Source of the DNA: an uncultured Lachnospiraceae bacterium
GTDB taxonomy: Bacteria > Bacillota > Clostridia > Lachnospirales > Lachnospiraceae
Length of the DNA: 64,000 bases
Assembly (NCBI GenBank): GCA_910586255.1
Contig: CAJUHR010000026.1
Location: 1 to 64,000 of the forward strand
Direction: 5' to 3'
Shown: one piece after another, positions 18,921-27,279 of the stretch
Layout of the letters: the number at the start of each line of letters is the position of its first letter
Position numbering within the stretch: position 1 is the first letter of the stretch
The notes under the pieces: model-generated
What the model was told of the DNA's origin: nothing
What the model saw: only the letters and a program-made list of their open reading frames with translations
Database searches by the model: none
Made by a program: the position numbers and the translations under genes

Positions 18921-19490
18921 TTAATTTCCGCTTTTGGCCCCTGATTGCCACTGGGCATTCATTTTATCTAAGGGCACCTGGATCAGCCCCTCTCTTCTGT
19001 CATATACATATATTGTGAACCCCCTTTTACACCGAAACACACATTCCAGGCACGGATCCTCATCGCAGTAAGCAAAAGCATCCGTGTCTGCCAATGCGAA
19101 AACCACCGGCGGGCGTTTTTCTGATGTCACATATTTTAAGTACCCGCCGGTAAAGGTTTTCAGATAAATCCATTCTGGATGAGCCTTTAAAGATGCATAC
19201 TTCCAGGATACGCGGACCGCGTTGTCGTTATATCCGCCTGTAATCTGGTATGTCACCTGCAGCTCTCCAGGATCTTCCGCCTCTTTGGGAATAAGCCTCA
19301 ACGCTTTTTTACCGCAGCAGAGGATCTCTCTGTCCCCGGATTCCTTTCCTCCTGTCACCGGGAACAGAGCGCCACATTCCATACAGCAATAAAACGTCAC
19401 ATCCGGGCACTGGCTTGCCAAAGGCTTTCTCGTATCCCGGCACCTTCTGGGCCCGAATTTCTGTTCAATCATAAGCAGCCATCCCTTCAT
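18921..19490 (-). CDS. Divergent desulfoferrodoxin/superoxide-reductase-like protein
   Basis: 189 residues. FYCCMECGALF with LCCGKKALRLIP about twenty residues later (Cys36, Cys39, Cys58, Cys59) reproduces the Cys4 iron site of desulforedoxin. The rest resembles the superoxide reductase beta-sandwich: HPEWIYLKTFTGG and AYCDEDPCLE correspond to the EHYIEWIEL and AYCNxHG segments. The His after the AYC cysteine is replaced by acidic residues and the HPM histidines are not found, so the catalytic Fe(His)4Cys site looks lost. Extra cysteines (147, 150, 154) follow. It lies 11 bases after the acyl-CoA ligase. ATG 19490 is used; ATG at 19472 is possible. It may be an electron carrier or a structural relic. 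No known protein name applies. Confidence 0.6.
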   Translation of the reverse strand: MKGWLLMIEQKFGPRRCRDTRKPLASQCPDVTFYCCMECGALFPVTGGKESGDREILCCGKKALRLIPKEAEDPGELQVTYQITGGYNDNAVRVSWKYASLKAHPEWIYLKTFTGGYLKYVTSEKRPPVVFALADTDAFAYCDEDPCLECVFRCKRGFTIYVYDRREGLIQVPLDKMNAQWQSGAKSGN

Positions 19491-19500
19491 TCTTGTTTTC

Positions 19501-21135
19501 TCACGAATTTCGCTTCTTTAATTCCTCCTGAAGAAGATACTTTTTCACCTTTCCGCTGCCGGTATGGGGGATCCTATCAATCAGCTCCAGCCGTTCCGGC
19601 CAAAACCGCTTGGGCACATTCTTTCCTTTCAGATAATGAATCACATCCTCCAGACAAAGTCCCTCATTTCCCGGAAGCGGCACTGCAAACGCGCAGATCC
19701 TCTCCCCCAGCCGGTCATCCGGCATACCGATGATGGTATGGTCGCCCATTCCCGGGCATCCCTCCAGCATATCATTAATCTCGTTGGAATTGAGATTCTC
19801 CCCGCCGCGGACGATCATATCCTTCTTTCTGCCGATAATGTGGATATTGCCGGCCTCATCCATCACGCACAGATCCCCGCTGTGAAACCAGCCTTCATCA
19901 TCTAACACTCCATCGGTAATCTCCCGCGCTTTCAAATATCCCACAAACACGCTGGGGCCCCGGGACAATTCCTCTCCCGGCGTTCCCGGCGGCACCTCTC
20001 TGCCATCGTCATCCACTACCTTTACCTCAACGCCCTTCATCGCCCTTCCCGAGGCGGCGCCGTCAAGGGCCAGGGCCTCCTCAGGGCGGACAAACACATG
20101 GGGCACGCTTTCTGTGGATCCATATACCTCACAGAGCAGGATTCCAAACTTCCACGCCCGCTGTACCATGTACCCCGGCACCGGAGCACCGCCGCACAGA
20201 TAAAACCTCAGATAAGGCAAAGCCCCTCCGTTGCTGTCCAACTCCCGCAGAATATCATAGATAAACGGCGTTGCCCCCATAGAATACGTACATTTCTCTG
20301 CATTCATCAGCGCAATGGCATCTTTGCAATGGTATTTCTGCTGCAGTACAAGCTTTGCCCCGTGAAGCATGGTGGCAATCACCCCGTGATGAAACCCGGT
20401 GGCATGATGAAGGGGCGCGGGCATAAACATGATATCCTCTTTTGTCAGCTTCAACTCCTTGTTAAAGGTATCCTCGCTGTAACGGACATTATCATGGCTC
20501 AGCATCACTCCCTTGGTGCCACCGGTGGTCCCCGATGTGCACAAAATCACTGCCACATCTTCCCCGGTCAGGGTATGAACACATTCTTCCTTTTTTAAGG
20601 GCTCATAATTTTCCAGTATTTCCCCAAGCACCGGCAGATCATGCTGCCGTTCTCTGACAAAGTCCAGAAGAACAATATTTTTCAAAGAGGGGATCTGATC
20701 CTTCACTGCCAGAATCTGGTTTTCATAATCGGTTTTATAAAAATAAGTCGGCCCGAAATACACTTTTGATTCCGTCACGTTCATGCTCCGGATCAGTTCT
20801 TTTCCCTCATAGGACATAGCAATGGGATGGGCCACCGCCCCTGCCTTAAAGCAGGCAATGGTTACCATGGCAAACTCACTCCAAATCGGCAGCTGATAAG
20901 ACACGGTTTCCCGGGGACGGACTCCCGACTTTACAAGAAATGCCGCCACCCTTCCGGCGGCCTCATCCATCTGCTTATAGGTATAGCGGAAGCCCCGGTC
21001 ATCCACAATGTATTCCCGATCCGAAAATTTTTCCACGGTTGCTTCCCAGCAGTCTAACAGTGTCTGGTCATTCCAGTATCCCAGCCTTCGGTACTGCTGT
21101 CGTTGTTTTTCATTAATCTTTCTTTCCTCGAACAT
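19501..21135 (-). CDS. AMP-forming acyl-CoA ligase (second)
   Basis: 544 residues from ATG 21135, which follows CAGGAGA; a longer frame to 21339 only translates the palindromic spacer and is rejected. Motifs: LCTSGTTGGTKGVMLSH (P-loop), EVYGSTESVPH (A5), HSGDLCVMDEAGNIHIIGRK (adenylate Asp and hinge), HTGSGKVKKYLLQ (C-terminal lysine). The protein resembles cyclohexanecarboxylate-CoA and medium-chain or aromatic acid ligases in layout, and differs strongly from the 8110 ligase. It lies downstream of etfA, from which a 160-base nested palindrome separates it. Confidence 0.9.
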   Translation of the reverse strand: MFEERKINEKQRQQYRRLGYWNDQTLLDCWEATVEKFSDREYIVDDRGFRYTYKQMDEAAGRVAAFLVKSGVRPRETVSYQLPIWSEFAMVTIACFKAGAVAHPIAMSYEGKELIRSMNVTESKVYFGPTYFYKTDYENQILAVKDQIPSLKNIVLLDFVRERQHDLPVLGEILENYEPLKKEECVHTLTGEDVAVILCTSGTTGGTKGVMLSHDNVRYSEDTFNKELKLTKEDIMFMPAPLHHATGFHHGVIATMLHGAKLVLQQKYHCKDAIALMNAEKCTYSMGATPFIYDILRELDSNGGALPYLRFYLCGGAPVPGYMVQRAWKFGILLCEVYGSTESVPHVFVRPEEALALDGAASGRAMKGVEVKVVDDDGREVPPGTPGEELSRGPSVFVGYLKAREITDGVLDDEGWFHSGDLCVMDEAGNIHIIGRKKDMIVRGGENLNSNEINDMLEGCPGMGDHTIIGMPDDRLGERICAFAVPLPGNEGLCLEDVIHYLKGKNVPKRFWPERLELIDRIPHTGSGKVKKYLLQEELKKRNS

Positions 21136-21197
21136 AGTCGATCTCCTGCCGTTATGCCGATCAGCCGTTTGACGAAGCACACTCCCGGTTATTCCAC

Positions 21198-21361
21198 TAG
21201 TACATCGTACTTGAAGTTCCTGTGTAAATTTTCGAGGATATTTTTTCGAGTGTGCAAGTCCAGAAACGGAGGCGTAGCGGGCTACGCTGAGTATTCTGGA
21301 CTTGTGCAATCGGGAAAATAGACCGAAATATTTACACAAGGGTTTTCAGTACGGTGTACTA
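21198..21361. repeat. Nested palindromic element (MITE/REP-like) between etfA and ligase
   Basis: Four successive pairs of arms nest around one centre. AGTACATCGTACTTGAA (21199-21215) pairs imperfectly with 21345-21360, TGTGTAAAT (21221-21229) with 21330-21338, CAAGTCCAGAA (21255-21265) with 21294-21304, and GCGTAGC (21272-21278) with 21281-21287. The element covers the etfA stop codon. Folded as RNA it would form a long interrupted stem inside the operon and could stabilise or attenuate the upstream message. No coding content. Confidence 0.75.
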
Positions 21362-22369
21362 CGCCTGCTGTCTGGCCTTTAACTCCTTTATCAGCGCCGG
21401 AACCACCTCAAACAGATCCCCCACAATACAGTAATCCGCCACCTCAAAAATGGGGGCTGTCTCGTCCTTGTTGATAGCCACAATGGTTCCCGATTCACTC
21501 ATACCTGCCACATGCTGTACAGCGCCGGAAATGCCGCAGGCAAAGTAAAGCTTCGGTGAAACCGTGGATCCGGTCTGCCCCACCTGGCGTGACTGGGGCA
21601 TCCAGCCTGCATCCACTGCCGCCCGGGAACAGCCAATCGTTCCCCCCAGCACATCTGCTAACTCCTGCAAAACAGCAAAGTTCTCTGCATTCTTCATGCC
21701 CCGGCCGCCGGACACGATCACGTCCGCCTCATCCAGGCGCATTCCCTGATCCTCGGCAGCCTTGATAAACGCAACCACCTTGGTGCGGATCTCCTCTGCC
21801 GGGGTATGAATATCCTCCCAAATCACCTCCGGCTTGTTGTCCTGATTTGGCTGCCCCTTCTTAAAAGCCCCGGGACGGCACGTTCCCATCTGGGGACGGG
21901 TCTCGCTGCACAGAATCTGAGCATACAGATTGCCGCCAAAGGCAGGACGCTCCCAAACCACATTTCCGCTTTCTTCCTCCACACTCAGTGCGGTACAATC
22001 GGCGGTCAGACCGGTGTGCAGGCTGACAGCCAGCTTGGACCCGAGATCACGGCCATTGACAGTGGCTCCCACCAGAATGGTGTTGGGATCGTATTTCTCA
22101 CACAGCTTTAAAAATGCGTGGCCGTAAGCATCGGCGCTGTAGTTCTCATACTCATTGCCCTTTACCACATAAATCTTCTCAGCGCCGTAGGCCGCCGCCT
22201 CCTTCACGGCAGCGTCCACGTCCTTTCCGATAACCACTGCACAAAGCTTCTGTTTTAATCCATCGGCCAGCTTTCTTCCCTGCCCCAGCAGCTCAAGGCC
22301 TACACTTTTGGGCTCCCCCTGGAAACATTCGATAAATACCCATACGTCTTTACATGTCTCAAAGCTCAT
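21359..22369 (-). CDS. etfA: Electron transfer flavoprotein alpha subunit (second copy)
   Basis: 336 residues with VSGGRGMKNAENFAVLQELA, GCSRAAVDAGW, GQTGSTVSPKLYFACGISGA and VQHVAGM in the FAD domain, and GATVNGRDLGSKLAVSLHTG in the N-terminal domain. It follows etfB by 13 bases and shares its operon with an acyl-CoA dehydrogenase. The two EtfA proteins of the window are clearly paralogous but not near-identical, so each probably serves its own dehydrogenase. The stop codon lies in the end of the palindromic element. Confidence 0.95.
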   Translation of the reverse strand: MSFETCKDVWVFIECFQGEPKSVGLELLGQGRKLADGLKQKLCAVVIGKDVDAAVKEAAAYGAEKIYVVKGNEYENYSADAYGHAFLKLCEKYDPNTILVGATVNGRDLGSKLAVSLHTGLTADCTALSVEEESGNVVWERPAFGGNLYAQILCSETRPQMGTCRPGAFKKGQPNQDNKPEVIWEDIHTPAEEIRTKVVAFIKAAEDQGMRLDEADVIVSGGRGMKNAENFAVLQELADVLGGTIGCSRAAVDAGWMPQSRQVGQTGSTVSPKLYFACGISGAVQHVAGMSESGTIVAINKDETAPIFEVADYCIVGDLFEVVPALIKELKARQQA

Positions 22370-22382
22370 GGTCTTAACCTCC

Positions 22383-23171
22383 TTACAGTACTTTGGCTTC
22401 TGCCAGTTTGTCGATCAGGGAGCCGGCCATCTCTGCCGGGCTGTTGCCCTCAATGTTGACACCGGTTGCGGTTCTCTTGGGGGTAAAGGTTGCCTTTACC
22501 TTGGTGGGAGAACCCTTGAGACCGATCTTGGTAGTATCGATGTCCGGGAAATCGGCAATGGTCAGCTCCGGAATATCGCAGCGCAGGGAATACAGCTTGC
22601 GGCTTACGGTCGCGTAGCGGGGTTTGTTGCTCTCCTTGGTAGCCGTACACAGTACCGGGAATCTGGTCTCGATCACCTCAATGCCCTCCTCCACCTGACG
22701 GCGGGCGATCACCTTGTCACCCTCCACCTTCAGATCCAGTACATAGGTCAGACGGGTCGCGGCCATATGCTCAGCAATGCTGGGGGCCGTCTGGCCGGTA
22801 TCACCGTCAATAGCCTGCTTGCCGCCTAAAATCACATCAAACGGTCCTAATTTCTTAATAGCCTGGGAAAGGATGTAGCTGGTAGCATAAGTATCAGAAC
22901 CGCCGAATGCACGGTCCGTCACCAGATACCCCTCATCCGCGCCCATGGAAATCGCCTCACGCAGTACGGCCTTGGCCTGCTGCGGCCCCATGGCAATCGC
23001 CACCACTTTACCGCCGTAGGTGTCCTTAAGCTGCAGCGCGGTCTCTAAGGCATTCTTGTCAAAGGGGTTCATAATGCTGGGAACGCCCTGACGGATCAAT
23101 GTATTTTTTACCGGATCGATCTTGATTTCTGTCGTGTCCGGAACTTGCTTAATACAAACAACAATATTCAT
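22383..23171 (-). CDS. etfB: Electron transfer flavoprotein beta subunit (second copy)
   Basis: 262 residues, opening MNIVVCIKQVPDTTEIKIDP with SIMNPFDKNALETAL, GGSDTYATSYIL and LGGKQAIDGDTGQTAPSIAE. It lies 20 bases after the acyl-CoA dehydrogenase at 23192 and before etfA. Gene order is acd-etfB-etfA here, against etfB-etfA-acd in the 12-15 kb operon, so the two sets were not made by a simple block duplication. Confidence 0.95.
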   Translation of the reverse strand: MNIVVCIKQVPDTTEIKIDPVKNTLIRQGVPSIMNPFDKNALETALQLKDTYGGKVVAIAMGPQQAKAVLREAISMGADEGYLVTDRAFGGSDTYATSYILSQAIKKLGPFDVILGGKQAIDGDTGQTAPSIAEHMAATRLTYVLDLKVEGDKVIARRQVEEGIEVIETRFPVLCTATKESNKPRYATVSRKLYSLRCDIPELTIADFPDIDTTKIGLKGSPTKVKATFTPKRTATGVNIEGNSPAEMAGSLIDKLAEAKVL

Positions 23172-23191
23172 CTTGCTTCCTCCTTGAGATC

Positions 23192-24334
23192 TTATTTGTA
23201 TTCCCGGTTCAGCTCGCCGGCGATAGTCATTCTCTGGATCTGGTTTGCGCCCTCAAAGATCTGGAACACCTTACAGTCACGCATCAGCTTCTCAACCGGA
23301 TACTCCTTGCTGTAACCGTATCCGCCGAAGATCTGGACGGCATTGGAGGTAACCTCCTGGGCACAGTCCGATACAAAGGTTTTGGTGATAGAACCCTCCT
23401 TCCGTACCAGGCTGCCGTTGTCCATCATCCGCATGGTATTATTCACCAGGCATCGGGAAGCTTCTATCTTGATCGCCATATCGGCTAACAACTGCTGAAC
23501 CATCTGGAAGCTGATAAGCGGCTGTCCGAACTGCTTTCTCTCCTTGGCATATTTCACCGACTCATCCAATGCCCGCTGCATGATGCCCACAGCCATAGTG
23601 GCAACAAACGCACGGGACAGGTTTAAAGCGTTCAAAGCCAGCTTAAAGCCGCTTCCCTCTTCTCCTAGCATGGCGGAGGCCTTCACCCGCACGTTCTCAA
23701 AGGTAACGTCTGTGGTGTTGGAAAGACGCAGGCCCATCTTGTTCTCATGTTTTCCGATGGTGATTCCCGGCGCGTCTGCATCCACGATAAACGCGGAAAT
23801 CCCCCGGTTGCCCTTTTCCGGGCTGGTCTTGAAAAATCCGACCATAATGGAAGCTAAGGCGCCGTTGGTGATAAAGGTCTTATTTCCGTTCAGAATATAG
23901 TCGTCTCCATCCTTTACGGCTGTGGCACGCATGGCGCCCGGGTCGGATCCTGCATTGGGCTCAGTCAATGCAAAAGCGGCAAACTTTCCTGGCTTTACCA
24001 CATTGGCAAAATACTTGCCCTGCTCGGGAGTGCCGGCAAGAATAACATTTCTCAGTGCGACAAAGGAAGTAACAAAGCTGATGGCGTAACCGGCATCCAC
24101 TTTTGCCAGCTCCTCAAAAATCATGGCGGTGGTCTCATAGCTTAAGCCGGTTCCGCCGTACTCCTCCGGGATCTCCAGCATGTGAAGCCCCATCTTAAAT
24201 CCCCAGTCAAACAGCTCTCTGGGGCACTCGCCCTTCTCGTCTGCTTCCTGAACATAAGGCTTGATTTCGTTCTCCGCCATCTCGCGGACCATGACAAGCA
24301 GCTCTTTCTGCTCGTCAGTGTAAAGTAAACTCAT
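23192..24334 (-). CDS. Acyl-CoA dehydrogenase (second)
   Basis: 380 residues, the length of short-chain (butyryl-type) dehydrogenases. AAFALTEPNAGSDPGAMRAT is the flavin segment, TFITNGALASIMVGFFKTSP the following strand, and KERKQFGQPLISFQMVQQLL the helical signature. VFQIFEGANQIQRMTIAG carries the catalytic-base Glu. It directly precedes etfB and is the obvious partner of this Etf. In clostridia such sets reduce enoyl-CoA esters and couple this to ferredoxin reduction, but the present substrate is not known. Confidence 0.93.
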   Translation of the reverse strand: MSLLYTDEQKELLVMVREMAENEIKPYVQEADEKGECPRELFDWGFKMGLHMLEIPEEYGGTGLSYETTAMIFEELAKVDAGYAISFVTSFVALRNVILAGTPEQGKYFANVVKPGKFAAFALTEPNAGSDPGAMRATAVKDGDDYILNGNKTFITNGALASIMVGFFKTSPEKGNRGISAFIVDADAPGITIGKHENKMGLRLSNTTDVTFENVRVKASAMLGEEGSGFKLALNALNLSRAFVATMAVGIMQRALDESVKYAKERKQFGQPLISFQMVQQLLADMAIKIEASRCLVNNTMRMMDNGSLVRKEGSITKTFVSDCAQEVTSNAVQIFGGYGYSKEYPVEKLMRDCKVFQIFEGANQIQRMTIAGELNREYK

Positions 24335-24464
24335 ATCGTCTCACCTTTCCTTGTATTTTTCATTGAAGGAGAACATCAATCCTCTTTTTGCTTCGGGGTG
24401 CCTGGCGGCTGGCCGGATTTGTCGGTACGCCAGGGGGATTGCTGTCTCATAAAATAATGGGTTT

Positions 24465-25691
24465 TTACAGCTGTCTCAGCTTCGTCTCGCCGGTAGCCGC
24501 GCCGCTTGACAAAGCTTCTTCAATCTCGGTGTCCGAATAGCCCAGATGCTTCATCAGCTCAATGGTATGGGCCCCCTGAGAGCCGCCGATCACATACTCC
24601 GGATTGCCCATGGATGCAAAATTCACCGGGTTGGTTGGCATGAATTTCTCGCCGGAGGGATAGGGGATCCGGGCAAGCACATAGTTAGCATGAGCCTGCT
24701 CGTCCTTATAGATGTCAAGGGGCTCATAGGCTGCCTCGCAGGCTAAGTCATTGGCCTTGAATTTTGCCATCAGCTCATCTCTGGTAAAGTTTGCCATAGC
24801 GGCATCCAGAATATCTGTCACCTCGGAATTCAGCTTATTATTGTTCACCTCAGCGCAGTGAATGTATTTCTCATTGCCGATCATATCCTCTCTGCCGAGC
24901 AGGGTCATGATCTTCTCATAATCTCTGTCATATTCCGGGCAGCACAGCACCAGCCATTTACCGTCCTTGGTGCGGAACACGTTGTTGAACGGGTTGGGAA
25001 CTTCTTTTCTGTTTTTGGGATACTGGTTTCCATACTGGGCGGAGATCAGACCGGTGCTCAGAGCGTACACAGCGGAATGGTGCAGGCTGATGGTTATCTT
25101 GTCTCCTTGTCCGCTCTTTTCCCGGGCATAGAGGGACGCGCAGATACCTGAGGCCAGGGCTAAGGACACCTGGAAATCGCCGAACCCATTGGTTGGGATC
25201 ATGGGGGCATCGCCCCGGTTTACAGTGGTTCCGAACACACCGCCTCTGGCCATATAGCAGGTCACATCAAAGCCTGCCGTGTCCTTCTCCGGGCCGTTCT
25301 CCCCGTAGCCAAGCACCTGGGCAAAAATCAGCCTGGGGAATTTTTCCTTTAAGGTGTCGTAATCAAGCCCCAGCTTGACTAAGGACTTGGTCCTGGTGTT
25401 GGTTAAGAATACATCTGCCTCTTCCAGCAGCTTGTAGGCGATTTCAAGTCCCTTGGGATCTTTTAAATTTAAGGTGATGAATCGTTTGTTCATGTTGGCC
25501 ACGTCAAAGGCCAGGTTCTCGTTGTCCGTAAAGGGCATGTTAAATACCGCTCCCTGGGTTCTGGCCGGGTCGCCCTTGGCGGACTCGATCTTCACAACAT
25601 CGGCCCCCCACTCGCCCAGAACACGGCCGGTGGTGGGAGCTGCCAGGTAAGTGGTTAAATCTACTACTTTTACTCCTTGTAATGGTTTCAC
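24465..25691 (-). CDS. Family III CoA-transferase, first gene of the second operon
   Basis: 408 residues. QGVKVVDLTTYLAAPTTGRV, GEWGADVVKIESAKGDPART and GFDVTCYMARGG are family signatures, and the Asp in NGFGDFQVSLAL is at the catalytic position. It differs from the four relatives at 1.9-11.7 kb in having a polar C-terminal tail (SSGAATGETKLRQL). It is first in line before acd, etfB, etfA, ligase, the SOR-like gene and two transporters, and lies downstream of the terminator at 25776, so its promoter should be in 25692-25775. Confidence 0.9.
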   Translation of the reverse strand: MKPLQGVKVVDLTTYLAAPTTGRVLGEWGADVVKIESAKGDPARTQGAVFNMPFTDNENLAFDVANMNKRFITLNLKDPKGLEIAYKLLEEADVFLTNTRTKSLVKLGLDYDTLKEKFPRLIFAQVLGYGENGPEKDTAGFDVTCYMARGGVFGTTVNRGDAPMIPTNGFGDFQVSLALASGICASLYAREKSGQGDKITISLHHSAVYALSTGLISAQYGNQYPKNRKEVPNPFNNVFRTKDGKWLVLCCPEYDRDYEKIMTLLGREDMIGNEKYIHCAEVNNNKLNSEVTDILDAAMANFTRDELMAKFKANDLACEAAYEPLDIYKDEQAHANYVLARIPYPSGEKFMPTNPVNFASMGNPEYVIGGSQGAHTIELMKHLGYSDTEIEEALSSGAATGETKLRQL

Positions 25692-25775
25692 GGTCTATTC
25701 CTCCATTTGAGATAGTCCGGGCAGCAGCTTTTAATGTTTTTCACTGCCGCAGACGGTTTTTGGTGGACTTTTCAG

Positions 25776-25825
25776 GAAAAAAACAGCAAAAAGGCCACCA
25801 GGTCCGGTCCGAACCTGATGACCTT
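25776..25825 (-). terminator. Rho-independent terminator of the 25847 dehydrogenase
   Basis: On the minus strand AAGGTCATCAGGTTCGGACC pairs with the following GGACCTGGTGGCCTT (stem 25791-25825 with two G-T positions) and is followed by TTTTTGCTGTTTTTTTCC. It separates the third dehydrogenase from the downstream CoA-transferase operon. Confidence 0.85.
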
Positions 25826-25846
25826 GTTTTCATGAAAGAAATATAT

Positions 25847-27031
25847 TTACAGCACGTACTCCATCTTGGCGCCGTGTTTGATGGTGTTGCGGGAGATGGT
25901 AATTCTCTGTACGGTTGGCGCCCCCTCCTCAAGCCACATTGCGCGGCAGTCACGGTACAGACGCTCTACCGGGCCGTACTTGCAGTCCTCAAAGTAGCCT
26001 ACGCCGCCGAAGATTTCCAGCATCTCATCGCTGACTTTTCTGGTAGTGTCAATGCTGTAAAGCTTACACATAGCTGCCTTCTCCTCAATGTACTCGCCGG
26101 TGGGATCCTCCTCGTAGGATTTGGCAAAATCGTAAACCATGCAGCGCAGAGCGTGTACCATCATGGACATATCAGCGATCTTGCAGCGGATAGCCTGGCG
26201 GGTTCCGATGGGCTTTCCGAAGGTTACGCGGTCAGCAGCATATTGTAAGGACAGCTCCAACATTCTCTGAGCCATTCCCAGATTGCTGGCCGCGATGTGA
26301 GCCCTGGATACGGACAGAGAGTGCATTGCAATCTCAAGGCCCTGGCCTTCTCTTCCCAGCAGATATTTCTTGTCGATCTTGCAGTTGGTGAACTTTAACT
26401 CCCCGTGGCCCGCGCCCCGGCAGCCCATCATGTGAGGCATATTGATCACTTCAAATCCCGGAGCATCCATGGGTACAAAGAAAGCAGACAATCTGTCGTC
26501 CTTGCTGGATTCCGGATTGGTCACTGCAATCACATAGGCAAACTCACAGCAGTCTGTGTGGGAAATCAAGGTTTTCTCACCGTTTAACACATAGCCATCG
26601 CCCTCTCTCACCGCGGTGGTATGTAAGTCAGCTCCTGTGCCGCCGGTTGCCTCAGTCAGGGCAAAGCAGGTGAATACTGTCTTGTCCTGAAACTTATTCA
26701 TATACTCATCCTTCAGTTCCTTGCTACCGTAGTCATCCAGGATTCTCCAGTTCAAATCCATTGCATAGTGGAGATGCATACGCATTCCGCCCGGTCCTCT
26801 GGAGAACTCCTCCTGAACCTGAAGGATCTCCAACTCATTCAACCCCCAGCCGCCGTATTCTTCCGGAAGAGAACAGCGATACAGATCATTCTTAATGGCC
26901 AGATCATAAAATTCCTTAGGGAACTTGTTGGTAACCTCAACTTCCTTCTGAATCTCCTCCAGCGGACCCTCTGCCAGCTCACGAATCTGCTTTAAGTATG
27001 CCTGGAATTGTTCCTGCGTCAATTTGCTCAT
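25847..27031 (-). CDS. Acyl-CoA dehydrogenase (third, single-gene unit)
   Basis: 394 residues. TCFALTEATGGTGADLHTTA replaces the usual EPxAGSD flavin motif, so it belongs to a more distant branch of the family (CaiA or archaeal-like). AADRVTFGKPIGTRQAIRCK is the helical signature and AMWLEEGAPTVQRITISR the C-terminal motif with a Glu at the catalytic position. It has its own promoter (27102-27131) and terminator, unlike the other two dehydrogenases, and no dedicated Etf. It may use either Etf pair. The variant motif suggests a non-linear or unusual acyl substrate (inference). Confidence 0.9.
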   Translation of the reverse strand: MSKLTQEQFQAYLKQIRELAEGPLEEIQKEVEVTNKFPKEFYDLAIKNDLYRCSLPEEYGGWGLNELEILQVQEEFSRGPGGMRMHLHYAMDLNWRILDDYGSKELKDEYMNKFQDKTVFTCFALTEATGGTGADLHTTAVREGDGYVLNGEKTLISHTDCCEFAYVIAVTNPESSKDDRLSAFFVPMDAPGFEVINMPHMMGCRGAGHGELKFTNCKIDKKYLLGREGQGLEIAMHSLSVSRAHIAASNLGMAQRMLELSLQYAADRVTFGKPIGTRQAIRCKIADMSMMVHALRCMVYDFAKSYEEDPTGEYIEEKAAMCKLYSIDTTRKVSDEMLEIFGGVGYFEDCKYGPVERLYRDCRAMWLEEGAPTVQRITISRNTIKHGAKMEYVL

Positions 27032-27066
27032 ATGTGTATCCTCCTTAATTTAATACCGCTTTATGT

Positions 27067-27131
27067 TTATACCCGTGAGTATAACGTGCTTTATGTTTTA
27101 CATTATATCGTTGATAATCGCAAACTTCCAA
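27067..27131 (-). promoter_or_regulatory. Promoter and operator-like dyad of the third dehydrogenase
   Basis: Read on the minus strand, TTGGAA (27126-27131), an 18-base spacer and TATAAT (27102-27107) form a sigma-A promoter. Between it and the start codon lies a perfect dyad TTATAC-N6-GTATAA (27067-27084), well placed for a repressor. The regulator is unknown. Confidence 0.6.
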
Positions 27132-27193
27132 TCGTTCGTTCCAATCCATTTGTCTATAATTGATAGTTTTTCCATATATATAGAAGATTCTGG

Positions 27194-27222
27194 TTGAGCG
27201 CATCCGAAAATTGTGCTATATT
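27194..27222 (+). promoter_or_regulatory. Promoter of the thioesterase gene
   Basis: TTGAGC at 27194-27199, a 17-base spacer and TATATT at 27217-27222 lie about 55 bases before the ATG at 27280, on the strand opposite the dehydrogenase promoter. Confidence 0.55.
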
Positions 27223-27279
27223 ATCCTCGTTTTACCACGCTAATCTGTCAGTTTTGCATATTTTAGGGAGGCTGTATAC

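Noticed and set aside
21136..21339. 68-residue N-terminal extension of the second acyl-CoA ligase
   Set aside because: It translates the palindromic spacer. The family N-terminus and a ribosome site fit ATG 21135.
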